Shown here piece by piece: positions 7,248-15,647 of a stretch of 64,000 nt of DNA; position 1 is the first letter of the stretch, and every line of letters starts with the position of its first letter. Where the stretch lies: assembly GCF_014203665.1 (NCBI RefSeq), contig NZ_JACHJN010000004.1, positions 372,001 to 436,000 of the forward strand, given 5' to 3'. The notes beneath the pieces were generated by a model. That model was not told where the DNA came from. It searched no databases and saw nothing but the letters and a program-made list of their open reading frames with translations. The position numbers and the translations under genes were made by a program. This stretch comes from Saccharothrix tamanrassetensis (GTDB lineage Bacteria; Actinomycetota; Actinomycetes; Mycobacteriales; Pseudonocardiaceae).

Positions 7248-9509
7248 ATGGGTTTCCACCGCCGCAGACCTCCCCCTCCCCGGCTCAGACCGCTCACCCT
7301 CGCCCTGCTGCTCGGCGCGGGCACGCTCGTCGCGCTGCCGCCGACCGCCGTCGCCGCCGTGCCGACCGGGTTCACCGACAGCCTGGCCATCGGCGGCCTG
7401 ACCTCGCCCACCGCCGCCGCGTTCGCGCCGGACGGCAAGGTGTTCGTCGCCGAGAAGAGCGGCATCGTCAAGGTCTTCGACTCGCTCGCGGACACCACCG
7501 CAACCGTTTTCGCCGACCTCCGGCCGCAGACCCAGGACTTCTGGGACCGGGGCCTGCTCGGGCTGGCCGTCGACCCGCAGTTCCCCGCCCGGCCGTACGT
7601 CTACGTCTCCTACACCTACGACGCCGTGCCCGGCGGCACGTCGCCACGATGGGGTGACACCTGTCCGACCCCTCCCGGCGCGACCGACCAGGGGTGCGTG
7701 GTCACCGGACGGGTGTCCAAGCTGACCATGGGCCCCGGCGGCACGTCGACCGGCGAACAGCCGCTGATCACCGACTGGTGCCAGCAGTACCCGAGCCATT
7801 CCATCGGCACCGTCGCGTTCGGCCCGGACGGCGCGCTCTACGTCGGCGGCGGCGACGGTGCCAGTTTCAACTTCGCCGACTACGGACAGGTCGGGAATCC
7901 GTGCGCGGACCCGCCCGGACCCGCCGGCGCGAATCTCACCGCCCCGGACGCGCGCGGTGGCGCTGTGCGGTCGCAGTCGGTGCGGCGGCCCGCCGGTGAG
8001 CCGGTCTCGCTGGACGGCACGATCGCCCGCGTCGACCCGGACACCGGCGCGGCGCTGCCCGGCGGCCCGTTCGCCGGCCACGCCGACCCGAACGCCCGCC
8101 GGATCGTCGCGCACGGCCTGCGCAACCAGTTCCGGTTCGGGTTCCGCCCCGGCACCGACGAGATCTGGGCCGGCGACGTCGGCTGGGGCACGTGGGAGGA
8201 GATCAACCGGATCACCGACGCCGACGACGGCACCGCGGAGAACTTCGGCTGGCCCTGCTACGAGGGCGCGGCCCGGCAGTCCGGGTACGACAACGCGAAC
8301 CTGACGCTCTGCGAATCGCTCTACACCACCGGCCAGACCGCGCCGTTCTACGCCTACAACCACAGCGCCAAGGTCGTGTCGACCGACCCGTGCCCCACGG
8401 GCGGCTCGTCGATCTCGGGCATCGCGTTCGAGAGCACCGGCAACTACCCGGCCGCCTACGACGGCGCGCTGTTCTTCGCGGACAGCTCGCGCGGCTGCAT
8501 CTGGGCCATGCAGACCACCGGCGGGCAACCCGACCCGGCGAAGATCGTACCGTTCGTGACGGGCGTGAACGTGCCCGTGCAGCTGCTCACCGGACCCGGC
8601 GGCGACCTGTTCTACATCGCCCTGGGCGCGGGCCAGCTGCGGCGCGTGAGTTACCCGTCCGGCGGCAACCGCGCGCCCACGGCCGTCGCCACGGCCACCC
8701 CGAACACCGGCACGGCACCGCTCGCCGTGCAGTTCAGCGGCACGGGTTCGAGCGACCCGGACGGCGACGCGCTGAGCTACGCCTGGGACCTGGACGGCGA
8801 CGGGGCGCACGACGACTCGACGTCCGCCACGCCGACCCGCTCGTACAGCGCCTCCACCACGGTCGGCCTCAAGGTCACCGACCCGGCGGGGGCGTCCGGG
8901 ACCACCACGGTCGCCGTCACGGTCACCGGTCAGGACCCGGTACCGGTGATCGACGCCCCGACCGCGGCCCTGCGCTGGCGGGTCGGCCAGACCGTGCCGT
9001 TCTCCGGCCACGCCACCGATCCGCAGGACGGCGCGCTGCCCGCGTCCGCCCTGCGCTGGCGGCTGAGCATCCAGCACTGCGCGACCACCGGCTCGTGCCA
9101 CGAACACGTCGTGCAGGACTCTACCGGCGCGTCCGGCTCGTTCGTCGCGCCGGACCACGAGTACCCGTCGTACCTGGAGCTGACGCTGTCGGCCACCGAC
9201 TCCAGCGGTCGCACCGGCACCCGGAAGCTGCGGCTGGACCCGTTGACCGTCACGCTGAACTTCACGTCCAGCCCGGCCGGCGCGCAGCTCGCGGTCGGCG
9301 GCACGACGCAGCGGACCCCGTTCTCCCGCACGGTGATCGTCGGGTCGAACAACTCGGTCAGCGCACCGAGCCCGCAGAACCTGCCGCCGCTGAACCTCCG
9401 CTACCGCTACCGGAGCTGGTCCGACGGCGGCGCGCAGGCGCACAACATCATCGCTCCGCCGACGGCCGCCACCTACACCGCCACCTACTCCTTCTGCCTC
9501 GTCTGCTGA
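7248..9509 (+). CDS. Secreted PQQ-type sugar (glucose/sorbosone) dehydrogenase with PKD domain
   Basis: 753 residues with a Sec signal (LTLALLLGAGTLVALPPTAVAA). The catalytic beta-propeller covers roughly residues 40-480 and has GSDH hallmarks: LTSPTAAAFAPDGKVFVAEKSG, DRGLLGLAVDPQFP, GDGASFNFAD, RIVAHGLRNQFRFGFRP, DVGWGTWEEIN and NFGWPCYEG. A PKD domain follows (about 485-565: APLAVQFSGTGSSDPDGDALSYAWDLDGDG), then an unassigned beta-rich C-terminal region ending in a cysteine pair. Family members oxidise sugars with PQQ outside the cell; the PKD and C-terminal parts suggest binding to a polysaccharide surface. No PQQ synthesis gene is in the window. Confidence 0.88.
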   Translation: MGFHRRRPPPPRLRPLTLALLLGAGTLVALPPTAVAAVPTGFTDSLAIGGLTSPTAAAFAPDGKVFVAEKSGIVKVFDSLADTTATVFADLRPQTQDFWDRGLLGLAVDPQFPARPYVYVSYTYDAVPGGTSPRWGDTCPTPPGATDQGCVVTGRVSKLTMGPGGTSTGEQPLITDWCQQYPSHSIGTVAFGPDGALYVGGGDGASFNFADYGQVGNPCADPPGPAGANLTAPDARGGAVRSQSVRRPAGEPVSLDGTIARVDPDTGAALPGGPFAGHADPNARRIVAHGLRNQFRFGFRPGTDEIWAGDVGWGTWEEINRITDADDGTAENFGWPCYEGAARQSGYDNANLTLCESLYTTGQTAPFYAYNHSAKVVSTDPCPTGGSSISGIAFESTGNYPAAYDGALFFADSSRGCIWAMQTTGGQPDPAKIVPFVTGVNVPVQLLTGPGGDLFYIALGAGQLRRVSYPSGGNRAPTAVATATPNTGTAPLAVQFSGTGSSDPDGDALSYAWDLDGDGAHDDSTSATPTRSYSASTTVGLKVTDPAGASGTTTVAVTVTGQDPVPVIDAPTAALRWRVGQTVPFSGHATDPQDGALPASALRWRLSIQHCATTGSCHEHVVQDSTGASGSFVAPDHEYPSYLELTLSATDSSGRTGTRKLRLDPLTVTLNFTSSPAGAQLAVGGTTQRTPFSRTVIVGSNNSVSAPSPQNLPPLNLRYRYRSWSDGGAQAHNIIAPPTAATYTATYSFCLVC

Positions 9510-9585
9510 CCGGGGAAGCCGGGTGCGTCCGATCGGACGCATCCGGCTCGACCGCCGTGACCAGCGCGGACGCTACGATCATCGG

Positions 9586-10215
9586 GTGCGACCACTGGCA
9601 CCCGGAGTGCACCAGCTGCTCGGCCGGCCACCCCACATGATCAACGCCTACCTGGTGGAGGACGTGCTGGTCGACGCGGGCACGCCCGCCGCGCGCAAAC
9701 GGCTCGCCCGGGGGCTCGACGGCCGCCGGCTCAGCGCCCACGTGGTCACCCACGCCCACCCCGACCACTACGGCTCCAGCCACGCCGTGTGCGAGCGCTA
9801 CGACGTGCCGCTGTGGGCCGGGCAGAAGGACGCCGACGCGATCGAGACGTCCACGCCCGTCCCGGCACCGGGTCGCATCCCGAAGCTCATGTCGCGCATG
9901 AAGATGCCCGACGCGCACCCGGTCGCGCGCGGCCTGCGGGAAGGCGACGAGGTCGCCGGGTTCACCGTGCTGGAGGTGCCCGGCCACTCCCCCGGCCACA
10001 TCGCGCTGTGGCGGGACCACGACGGCGTGCTGATCTGCGGTGACGTGTTCTTCAACCTGCTGTGGCCGAGCGGCCCGCCGGACTTCCTGACCTGGGACCG
10101 GGAGCAGAACCGCGCGTCCATGCGCCGGCTGGCCGAACTGCGGCCGAAGCTGGTGCTGTTCGGCCACGGCCGGCCGCTGCGCGACCCCGACCGCCTCCGG
10201 CGCCTCGTCGGATGA
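9586..10215 (+). CDS. MBL-fold metallo-hydrolase
   Basis: 209 residues from GTG 9586. The metallo-beta-lactamase metal motif is intact: THAHPDHYGSS (HxHxDH), then PGHSPGHIAL and GDVFF, and a final GHGRP. These hydrolases bind two metal ions and cleave thioesters, lactones or similar bonds; the substrate cannot be told. No signal peptide, so cytoplasmic. Its stop codon overlaps the ATG of the following LuxR-type regulator (ATGA, 10212-10215), so the two are translationally coupled, suggesting the hydrolase acts on or clears the ligand of that regulator (inference). Confidence 0.85.
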   Translation: MRPLAPGVHQLLGRPPHMINAYLVEDVLVDAGTPAARKRLARGLDGRRLSAHVVTHAHPDHYGSSHAVCERYDVPLWAGQKDADAIETSTPVPAPGRIPKLMSRMKMPDAHPVARGLREGDEVAGFTVLEVPGHSPGHIALWRDHDGVLICGDVFFNLLWPSGPPDFLTWDREQNRASMRRLAELRPKLVLFGHGRPLRDPDRLRRLVG

Positions 10216-13001
10216 GCGCCACCCTGGAGCGGGACGGGGAGCTGACCCGGATCGCGCGGGCGCTGGACGCGGCGGCGGCCGGCGAGGGCAGGGTCGTGGT
10301 GGTCGAGGGACGCGCGGGCATCGGCAAGACCCGACTCGTCGAGGCCACCCGCGAGCTGGCGAAGGCACGCGGTTTCGGCCGCCTGCAGGCGGTGGGCGAC
10401 GCGCTGGAGAGCGCGATGGCCTGGGGCGTGGTCCGGCAGATGGTGGAGCGCTCGGTGTCCCGATACCGCGGTGAGGTCCGGGCGGCCATCCTCGCCGGAC
10501 CGTCCGGGGACGCGTTGCGGGCGCTCGACACGGCCGCCGCCGACCCGGGCGAGGCGGAACTGGCCCGCACCCTGCACTCGCTGTGGTGGGTGGCGGTCGA
10601 CCTGTCGTCCACCCGGCCGCTGCTGATCACCGTGGACGACGCGCACTGGGCGGACCTGTCGTCGCTGCACTTCCTGGTCTACCTGTCCCGCCGGATCGCC
10701 GACCTGCCGATCGCGCTGGTGGTCGCGACCCGCCCGCCGGCCGCGAACACCGGCCCACTGGCCCAGCTCAGCGACGCCCGCCGGGCCGAGCGCCTGCTGC
10801 CCCGCCCGCTCAGCCCGGCCGCCCTGGCCGACCTGATCTCGAACCGGGGCGTGCGGCCGGCGGACCGGGTGGTCGGCGCGCTGCACGAGGCGAGCGCGGG
10901 GAACCCGTTCCTGGCCGGGGTCCTGGTGGACGAGCTGGACGCGCTCGGCCTGCCGCTGGACGCCCCGCCGACCGCCGACCGGGTGGCCGGGCTCGGTCCC
11001 ACGACGGTGTTCCGGGCGGTGCTGGGCCGGCTGCCCGAGGGCGCGGTCCGGCTCGCGGGCGCGGCGGCCGTGCTGGGTGTCGGCAGTGATCCGTGGCAGG
11101 TGGGCGCGGTGGCCGGGCTCGACCCGTCCGCGCTGCCCGCCGCCGTGGACTCGCTGGTCGGCGCGAACGTCCTGCACAGCGAGGACGACCACCTGGTGTT
11201 CGTGCACCCGGTGGTGCGCGAAGCCGTGCTGGCCGATCTCGGGCCGGTGGCGCGCTCCGCCCTGCACGCCAAGGCCGCGACCCACCTGTGGTCGGTGAAA
11301 GCGCCCGCCGACCGCGTTGCCGCGCACCTGGCGCACGCGCCCAAGGGCACCCTCGCGGACGCCGCCGAAGTGCTGCGCCAGGCCGCCGTCGTGCTGCTGG
11401 CCGCCGGCGACGCCGAGACCGCCGCCGCGCACCTGGCCCGTGCCGTGGACGAAGCCCCCGACGACGCCGGGCTGCGGGCCGAGTTCGGTCGTGCCCTGTT
11501 GCGCACCGGCGACGCCGCCGAAGCCCAGCGCCAGCTCCGGGCCGCCGCCACGGGCCTGCCGAACGCCGAACTGGTCGCCGCCGCCGCGTCCGCGACCGCC
11601 GTCGTGGACGGCCCGGAGGCCGCGATCGCCGAGCTGTCCCGGGCGATCCGCGCGCTGCCCAGCGGGGACGGCCGGCTGCACCTGGAGGCGCGGCTGGCGG
11701 TGACCCGGTCGTTCCTGCGGGACCAGCGGCACGTCGCGTCCGACCACCTCGGCCGGTACGCGTCGCTGCGCGGCAACACGCCCGACGAGCGCACCCTACT
11801 CGGGCTGCTCGCGCAGATGGGCCGCTACGAGGTGTGGCCCGCGCGGCAGGTCGCCGACACGGCGTTGCGCGCGCTGTCCAACGGCGCGTACTTCGACGAC
11901 GCCACCGGCAGCACGGACGCGATGGTCGCGTGGGTCGTGGCACTGCTGGCGCTGGTGTCGGCGGACGGCGTGGACGAGGCGCGCAAGGAGGTCGACCGGG
12001 CACGGCTGCGCGTCCGGCAGCACGGTTCGCCGGTCGAGTTCGCGATGGTCGCCAACGCCGCGCTGTTCCTCAACTGGCGGCTGGGCAACGTGAGCCTCGT
12101 GGAAGCCGAGTCCGAAGGCGCGCTGGAGGCCGTGCGGGACGAGGAACCGGTGCAGCACGTCGTCGCTTTGCGGGCGACGGCGACGCACTTCACCACGTAC
12201 GCCGCGTTGGAGCGCAACGACATCGCCGGTGCGGCCCGCGCGTTGGCCCGGTTCGACGCCGAGCACCCCGACGCGCCCAGGATGATGCCGACGCTGTGGC
12301 TGCACGAACCGCGTGCGCTGATCGCGTTGGCGAACGGGAAACCGTTGCAGGCCAAGGCGGAGGCTTTCGAACAGCGGGACGAGATGCTGGCCGCCGGCGT
12401 CGACCCGCCGACCGTCCCGTGGCGCGATCCGGCCGTGCGGGCGGCGATGCTGCTCGGCGACGAGGCGGAAGCGCTGGTACTGGCCGAGGAGCAGCTCGTC
12501 ATCGCGCAGAAGTGGGGCGCGGCAACGGAAGTGGGAGCCGCCCTCCGGTTGCTCGCGCACGCCGACGCCACCCGCCGCGTGGAGCTGCTGACCGAATCCG
12601 TTGCGGTGCTGGAGACCTCGCCCGCCCGGCTGCACCTGGCGCGGTCACTCGTGGACCTGGGCGAGGCGCTGCGGGTGGCACGTCGGCGCACGGACGCCCG
12701 TGCGCCGCTGCACCGCGGCATCGACCTGGCGGCGGAATGCGGCTCGGTCGCACTGCGCACCCGGGCCGTGGAAGCCCTGGAGGCGTTGGGCGACCGGCCG
12801 CGCCGGTTGACGGTCGCCGGTGCGGAGGCGCTGACTGCGAGCGAACGGCGGGTCGCGGACCTCGCCGCGCTGGGCCGACCCAACCGGGAGATCGCTCAGG
12901 AGCTGTTCGTGACGCCCAAGACGGTGGAGAACCACCTGGGCCGGATCTACACCAAGCTCGGCATCAGCGGACGTCGCGAACTGGCCCGCGTACTCGCCTG
13001 A
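10212..13001 (+). CDS. Large ATP-binding LuxR family (LAL) transcriptional regulator
   Basis: 929 residues from ATG 10212. The N-terminus is a STAND-type AAA ATPase with Walker A VVEGRAGIGKTRLVEA and Walker B LLITVDDAHWAD, followed by a long helical TPR-like region. The C-terminal ~60 residues are the LuxR HTH (LTASERRVADLAALGRPNREIAQELFVTPKTVENHLGRIYTKLGISGRRELARVLA, split here only by description). LAL regulators activate catabolic or antibiotic genes after ligand and ATP binding. It is coupled to the MBL hydrolase upstream, and the next gene (13161) is a separately transcribed secreted peptidase-like protein. Confidence 0.92.
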   Translation: MSATLERDGELTRIARALDAAAAGEGRVVVVEGRAGIGKTRLVEATRELAKARGFGRLQAVGDALESAMAWGVVRQMVERSVSRYRGEVRAAILAGPSGDALRALDTAAADPGEAELARTLHSLWWVAVDLSSTRPLLITVDDAHWADLSSLHFLVYLSRRIADLPIALVVATRPPAANTGPLAQLSDARRAERLLPRPLSPAALADLISNRGVRPADRVVGALHEASAGNPFLAGVLVDELDALGLPLDAPPTADRVAGLGPTTVFRAVLGRLPEGAVRLAGAAAVLGVGSDPWQVGAVAGLDPSALPAAVDSLVGANVLHSEDDHLVFVHPVVREAVLADLGPVARSALHAKAATHLWSVKAPADRVAAHLAHAPKGTLADAAEVLRQAAVVLLAAGDAETAAAHLARAVDEAPDDAGLRAEFGRALLRTGDAAEAQRQLRAAATGLPNAELVAAAASATAVVDGPEAAIAELSRAIRALPSGDGRLHLEARLAVTRSFLRDQRHVASDHLGRYASLRGNTPDERTLLGLLAQMGRYEVWPARQVADTALRALSNGAYFDDATGSTDAMVAWVVALLALVSADGVDEARKEVDRARLRVRQHGSPVEFAMVANAALFLNWRLGNVSLVEAESEGALEAVRDEEPVQHVVALRATATHFTTYAALERNDIAGAARALARFDAEHPDAPRMMPTLWLHEPRALIALANGKPLQAKAEAFEQRDEMLAAGVDPPTVPWRDPAVRAAMLLGDEAEALVLAEEQLVIAQKWGAATEVGAALRLLAHADATRRVELLTESVAVLETSPARLHLARSLVDLGEALRVARRRTDARAPLHRGIDLAAECGSVALRTRAVEALEALGDRPRRLTVAGAEALTASERRVADLAALGRPNREIAQELFVTPKTVENHLGRIYTKLGISGRRELARVLA

Positions 13002-13060
13002 GAGATACGGATCCGGCTTGGGGGGTGCCTGATACACCCATCTTCGGCAGCCCCCGAGGT

Positions 13061-13077
13061 TGAGGGGAGACCCCTCA
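13061..13077. promoter_or_regulatory. 7-bp dyad upstream of the secreted peptidase gene
   Basis: TGAGGGG-aga-CCCCTCA, a perfect inverted repeat about 85 bp before the ATG at 13161. Too short and T-poor for a good terminator; it may be an operator. Confidence 0.3.
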
Positions 13078-13160
13078 TGCCCCAGGCGTTTCCGCAGGTC
13101 AGTCTTGTCCTACCGAACCACGGCAGCTCTCCACAGGGGCTACTCACAGGAGGTAGGACC

Positions 13161-14102
13161 ATGATCCGCAAGGCAGTCGCCCTCACCGTCGCCACCGCCG
13201 CCGGCGCCCTCGCGTTCTCCGGCGTCGCGTCCGCCGACATCATCGGCACGCCCCCGCCGTGCGTCCGCGCCGGCGACGTCTCCGGCGCGGACTTCGACGT
13301 GAAGCTGTGCGGCGTGAGCGACGTCGACCAGTTCCGCGCGGGCCTGGAGAACAACGGCAACGCCTATTGCGGCCCCACGTCGCTGTACAACGTGCTGCAC
13401 TACTGGGGTCACGTGAAAGGCGCGCCGGTCGGCTGGCTGACCACCAAGGTCAAGAACCTCGATCCCAAGGACCCGGCGGACTACAACGTCATCACCAACT
13501 CCATCGGGCGCATCGGGGTGGACGCCAAGTACGACGGCAAGACCACCATGGGCAACCTCCAGACCGCGTGGAACATCGCCACCAAGCCCGCCCGCGACGC
13601 CGGCTGGAAGACCGAGGTCGCCAACATCAGCTCCAACAGCTCGCCCGACTTCTCCGGCGACCTGGCCAAGAAGCTCAACGAGGGTCCGGTTCAGCTGGTG
13701 TACGGCCGGTACTCGGCGGGACCGCAGGCGGGCAGCCTCCAGCGGGGCGGTGGGCACATCGTCACGGTGGTCGCGGCGAAGGGCTCGTTCAACGGCAGCA
13801 CCGTGCAGCTCAAGCTGTCCGACCCCGGCCGCGCGGACGACCACGGCGACGCCGGCTACCTGTCCACGCAGTCGGCCTACCAGCTGCTGGACGTGACGCT
13901 GACCAAGCGGGCCATCAACGAGTACGTGCCGGTGGCGGACAACGAGGACACCGCGGTCGACGAGAGCCTCCAGCGGGGCACCTACCGGACCGTGACGCGC
14001 TGGGAGCTGACCGGACCGCAGTACATCGGCACCACGCGCCAGATGGTGGAGACGTTCAACTGGTTCACCATGGACGCCCCCGGCGGCTACCAGGGTCACT
14101 GA
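13161..14102 (+). CDS. Secreted C39-like (papain-fold) cysteine peptidase family protein
   Basis: 313 residues; the ATG is preceded by an excellent AGGAGGT. A Sec signal peptide (AVALTVATAAGALAFSGVASA) is followed by a mature domain with Cys70 in NAYCGPTSLYNVLHYWG and His199 in GGGHIVTVVAAKG, the Cys/His layout of C39-like papain-fold proteins. A downstream Asp/Asn (LKLSDPGRADD) could complete the triad. Such proteins cleave double-glycine leaders or wall-associated peptides; the target is unknown. It is monocistronic, with a strong terminator at 14116. Confidence 0.75.
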   Translation: MIRKAVALTVATAAGALAFSGVASADIIGTPPPCVRAGDVSGADFDVKLCGVSDVDQFRAGLENNGNAYCGPTSLYNVLHYWGHVKGAPVGWLTTKVKNLDPKDPADYNVITNSIGRIGVDAKYDGKTTMGNLQTAWNIATKPARDAGWKTEVANISSNSSPDFSGDLAKKLNEGPVQLVYGRYSAGPQAGSLQRGGGHIVTVVAAKGSFNGSTVQLKLSDPGRADDHGDAGYLSTQSAYQLLDVTLTKRAINEYVPVADNEDTAVDESLQRGTYRTVTRWELTGPQYIGTTRQMVETFNWFTMDAPGGYQGH

Positions 14103-14115
14103 CCCCATCACCCGG

Positions 14116-14140
14116 AGGCCCCGCCCGTGCGGCGGGGCCT
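14116..14140 (+). terminator. Intrinsic terminator hairpin
   Basis: Perfect 10-bp stem AGGCCCCGCC/GGCGGGGCCT with a 5-nt loop, 14 bp after the peptidase stop codon, followed by a weak T tract. Confidence 0.8.
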
Positions 14141-14496
14141 TCGCCTGTTCGCCGCGGCCGGGTGCGCCGCCGCAGGTCCGGCAGGAGCGGGCCGGGCAGC
14201 CGGCCGACCGGGCGAACTGACAGGACGGCTAGGTGCGACCCGTTCTTTGGAACAGCTTTTCCGAATGGTTCCGCAGTACTTTAAACTGTTACAGCACTGC
14301 GTGACGCATATCACACAATACCTCTGGGTATGACTGGGACCAGGGCATTCGAGATTTACCGGAGCGGATTCCGAAGGTGGCTGTTCACAGTCGAGAAGAA
14401 GTCACGGCGATCCGCCGGTAATCGGCTGTTAACGTCGTTCCAGGTGCCGACGACATGGCCCTGACCGGTCGAATCCGACATTCTGGGAGAACCGAC
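14141..14496. other. AT-richer intergenic leader with CRP-like site
   Basis: No credible ORF. From about 14230 the sequence is distinctly more AT-rich than its surroundings and holds the promoter region of the following small secreted protein, including a CRP-like dyad at 14300-14315. Confidence 0.5.
14300..14315. promoter_or_regulatory. CRP/FNR-family-like binding site
   Basis: CGTGA-CGCATA-TCACA matches the TGTGA-N6-TCACA consensus at 9 of 10 arm positions. It is about 180 bp upstream of the small secreted protein gene, in an AT-rich promoter-like stretch. Binding by a cAMP-receptor-type regulator is inferred from the consensus only. Confidence 0.45.
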
Positions 14497-14874
14497 ATGA
14501 AGAAGCTCGCGCGTGTTCTTACCACCACCCTGGCCGCCCTCGCGGCCTCCTTCGCCTTCACCGCGGGCGCCGCCCAGGCAACGCCGGACGACGCGCTGGT
14601 GTACCTGTACACGACCACTCTGGCGGACTGCACCTCCACCGGCGACAACGGCATCGCCGGTGGCGCGTTCTCCGACTACGAGTGCGTGTCCGGCATCGCG
14701 GGCTACAGCGTGCGGGTGGAGCCGACGTTCAACTCGTTCACCGACTTGTACCTCACCGTGCAAAACCTGGCGACGTGCAACCAGGCCGGTACCAACGGCG
14801 TCAACGGCGGCGTGTGGGCCGACTACGAGTGCCGCCTGGGCATCGCCGGTTACAGCCTGCTGGTCAGCAACTGA
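14497..14874 (+). CDS. Small secreted protein with two internal repeats
   Basis: 125 residues from ATG 14497 (GGGAGA upstream). The Sec signal ends near TAGAAQA. The mature part is a tandem duplication of about 45 residues: each copy has LA.C....TNG..GG...DYEC..GIAGYS, with two cysteines per copy that can pair. The repeat resembles no family I can name. The size and disulphide pattern suggest a stable extracellular module, perhaps a binding protein or inhibitor, but function is unknown. It is monocistronic with a strong hairpin directly downstream. Confidence 0.75.
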   Translation: MKKLARVLTTTLAALAASFAFTAGAAQATPDDALVYLYTTTLADCTSTGDNGIAGGAFSDYECVSGIAGYSVRVEPTFNSFTDLYLTVQNLATCNQAGTNGVNGGVWADYECRLGIAGYSLLVSN

Positions 14875-14884
14875 CAATAGGCAG

Positions 14885-14915
14885 GTGCCCCGGACGCCAC
14901 GCGTGTCCGGGGCAC
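14885..14915 (+). terminator. Intrinsic terminator hairpin
   Basis: Perfect 11-bp stem GTGCCCCGGAC (14885-14895) pairing with 14905-14915, with a 9-nt loop, beginning 10 bp after the stop of the small secreted protein gene. Confidence 0.8.
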
Positions 14916-14926
14916 TGCCGCAGCTA

Positions 14927-14970
14927 TTCGCAGTTCATTCTGTTCCGGCCGGAACAGAATGAACTGCGAA
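14927..14970. repeat. Perfect loop-free 44-bp palindrome
   Basis: The left 22 bases, starting TTCGCAGTTCATTC, are the exact reverse complement of the right 22. There is no spacer at the centre (14948/14949, TTCCGG|CCGGAA). It lies in a convergent intergenic region, so it may act as a bidirectional terminator or cruciform, or be a protein-binding site; the absence of a loop is unusual for a terminator. Confidence 0.9.
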
Positions 14971-15058
14971 CAGATCGGCCCGGCCGCCGGCCCGGTACGG
15001 ACGTCCGGACACCCACGTCTCGACCGAACGCGGGCTAAACCTCGCAAACGCAGGAACT

Positions 15059-15074
15059 TCGAACGTATGTTCGA
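15059..15074. promoter_or_regulatory. Perfect LexA-type SOS box
   Basis: TCGAAC-GTAT-GTTCGA is an exact match to the actinobacterial LexA consensus TCGAAC-N4-GTTCGA. The flanking genes both end here (convergent), so no annotated gene start lies next to it. It either controls an unrecognised transcript or has another role. Confidence 0.6.
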
Positions 15075-15086
15075 TTCATCCACAGC

Positions 15087-15107
15087 TGTGGACAACCCTG
15101 TGGACAA
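15087..15107 (-). promoter_or_regulatory. Two perfect DnaA boxes
   Basis: TGTGGACAA occurs at 15087-15095 and 15099-15107, the reverse complement of TTGTCCACA, the consensus DnaA box of high-GC actinomycetes. An inverted weaker copy (TCATCCACA, 15077-15085) precedes them, and the first forms a TCCACAGCTGTGGA palindrome with it. Two boxes are far fewer than an origin needs; a titration or regulatory site is possible. Confidence 0.45.
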
Positions 15108-15108
15108 C

Positions 15109-15630
15109 TCACCCCGCAGCGGCCAGCAAGTCGTCCACGGACCACTGGTCGTAGGCATGTGCACCGCGCTTCTCGGCGATCACGCGGCCGTCCGGTGCGA
15201 TGAGGAAATCCGCAGGCAGACCCAGCCGTCCGCCGGTCGGCCTCGGCAGCGGGCGGCGGCCCCGGAGCACCGGCCCCAGGTCGCGCGCGATCCCCCGCAC
15301 GATCGATCCCCAGGCCCGTGGATCGAGCAGCGCGCGCGGCGCCGATTCGACGCCGAACTCGACGTACAGACGCTTCTCCGGATCACCCACCACGGGGAAC
15401 GGCAAGCCAGCCACGTGAGGCCGCAACTCCTGGGCCGACGAGTGGAACACGACGACCTCGGCGATCCCCCGCGCGACGATCTCGTCGTGCCGCAGCACGA
15501 TCGACCGGAGGTGCAGGTTGCACACCGGGCAGCCGGCGAACCGGCGGAACTGCAAGTGCACCAGCCGGTCCGCGTCGGGCACCCGGACCCGCCCGCCCTG
15601 AACCGTCTCCCACTCACGCGCCTCGATCAC
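15109..15630 (-). CDS. Peroxiredoxin-like (AhpC/TSA-type thioredoxin-fold) protein
   Basis: 173 residues. A thioredoxin-fold redox protein with FRRFAGCPVCNLHLRS, a C-x-x-C active site placed as in peroxiredoxin-like proteins, then VVVFHSSAQELRPHVAGLPFPVVGDPEKRLYVEFGVE and a closing GLPADFLIAPDGRVI. Members reduce peroxides or act as thiol oxidoreductases; electron partners are not nearby. It is divergent from a TetR-type gene, and the gap between them has repeats that look like operators, so it is probably repressed by that regulator. Confidence 0.85.
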   Translation of the reverse strand: MIEAREWETVQGGRVRVPDADRLVHLQFRRFAGCPVCNLHLRSIVLRHDEIVARGIAEVVVFHSSAQELRPHVAGLPFPVVGDPEKRLYVEFGVESAPRALLDPRAWGSIVRGIARDLGPVLRGRRPLPRPTGGRLGLPADFLIAPDGRVIAEKRGAHAYDQWSVDDLLAAAG

Positions 15631-15647
15631 TCGGACCCCCTTTTGGT

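Noticed and set aside
6975-9542. 855-codon antisense frame opposite the sugar dehydrogenase
   Set aside because: Shadow of the dehydrogenase; the dehydrogenase has a signal peptide and clear domains.
15059-15074. SOS box as promoter element of the peroxiredoxin-like gene
   Set aside because: That gene ends, not starts, beside the box; its promoter is more than 500 bp away.
15077-15107. DnaA boxes as a chromosomal origin
   Set aside because: Only two perfect boxes and one weak; origins in these bacteria have many more, and no dnaA or dnaN gene is near.
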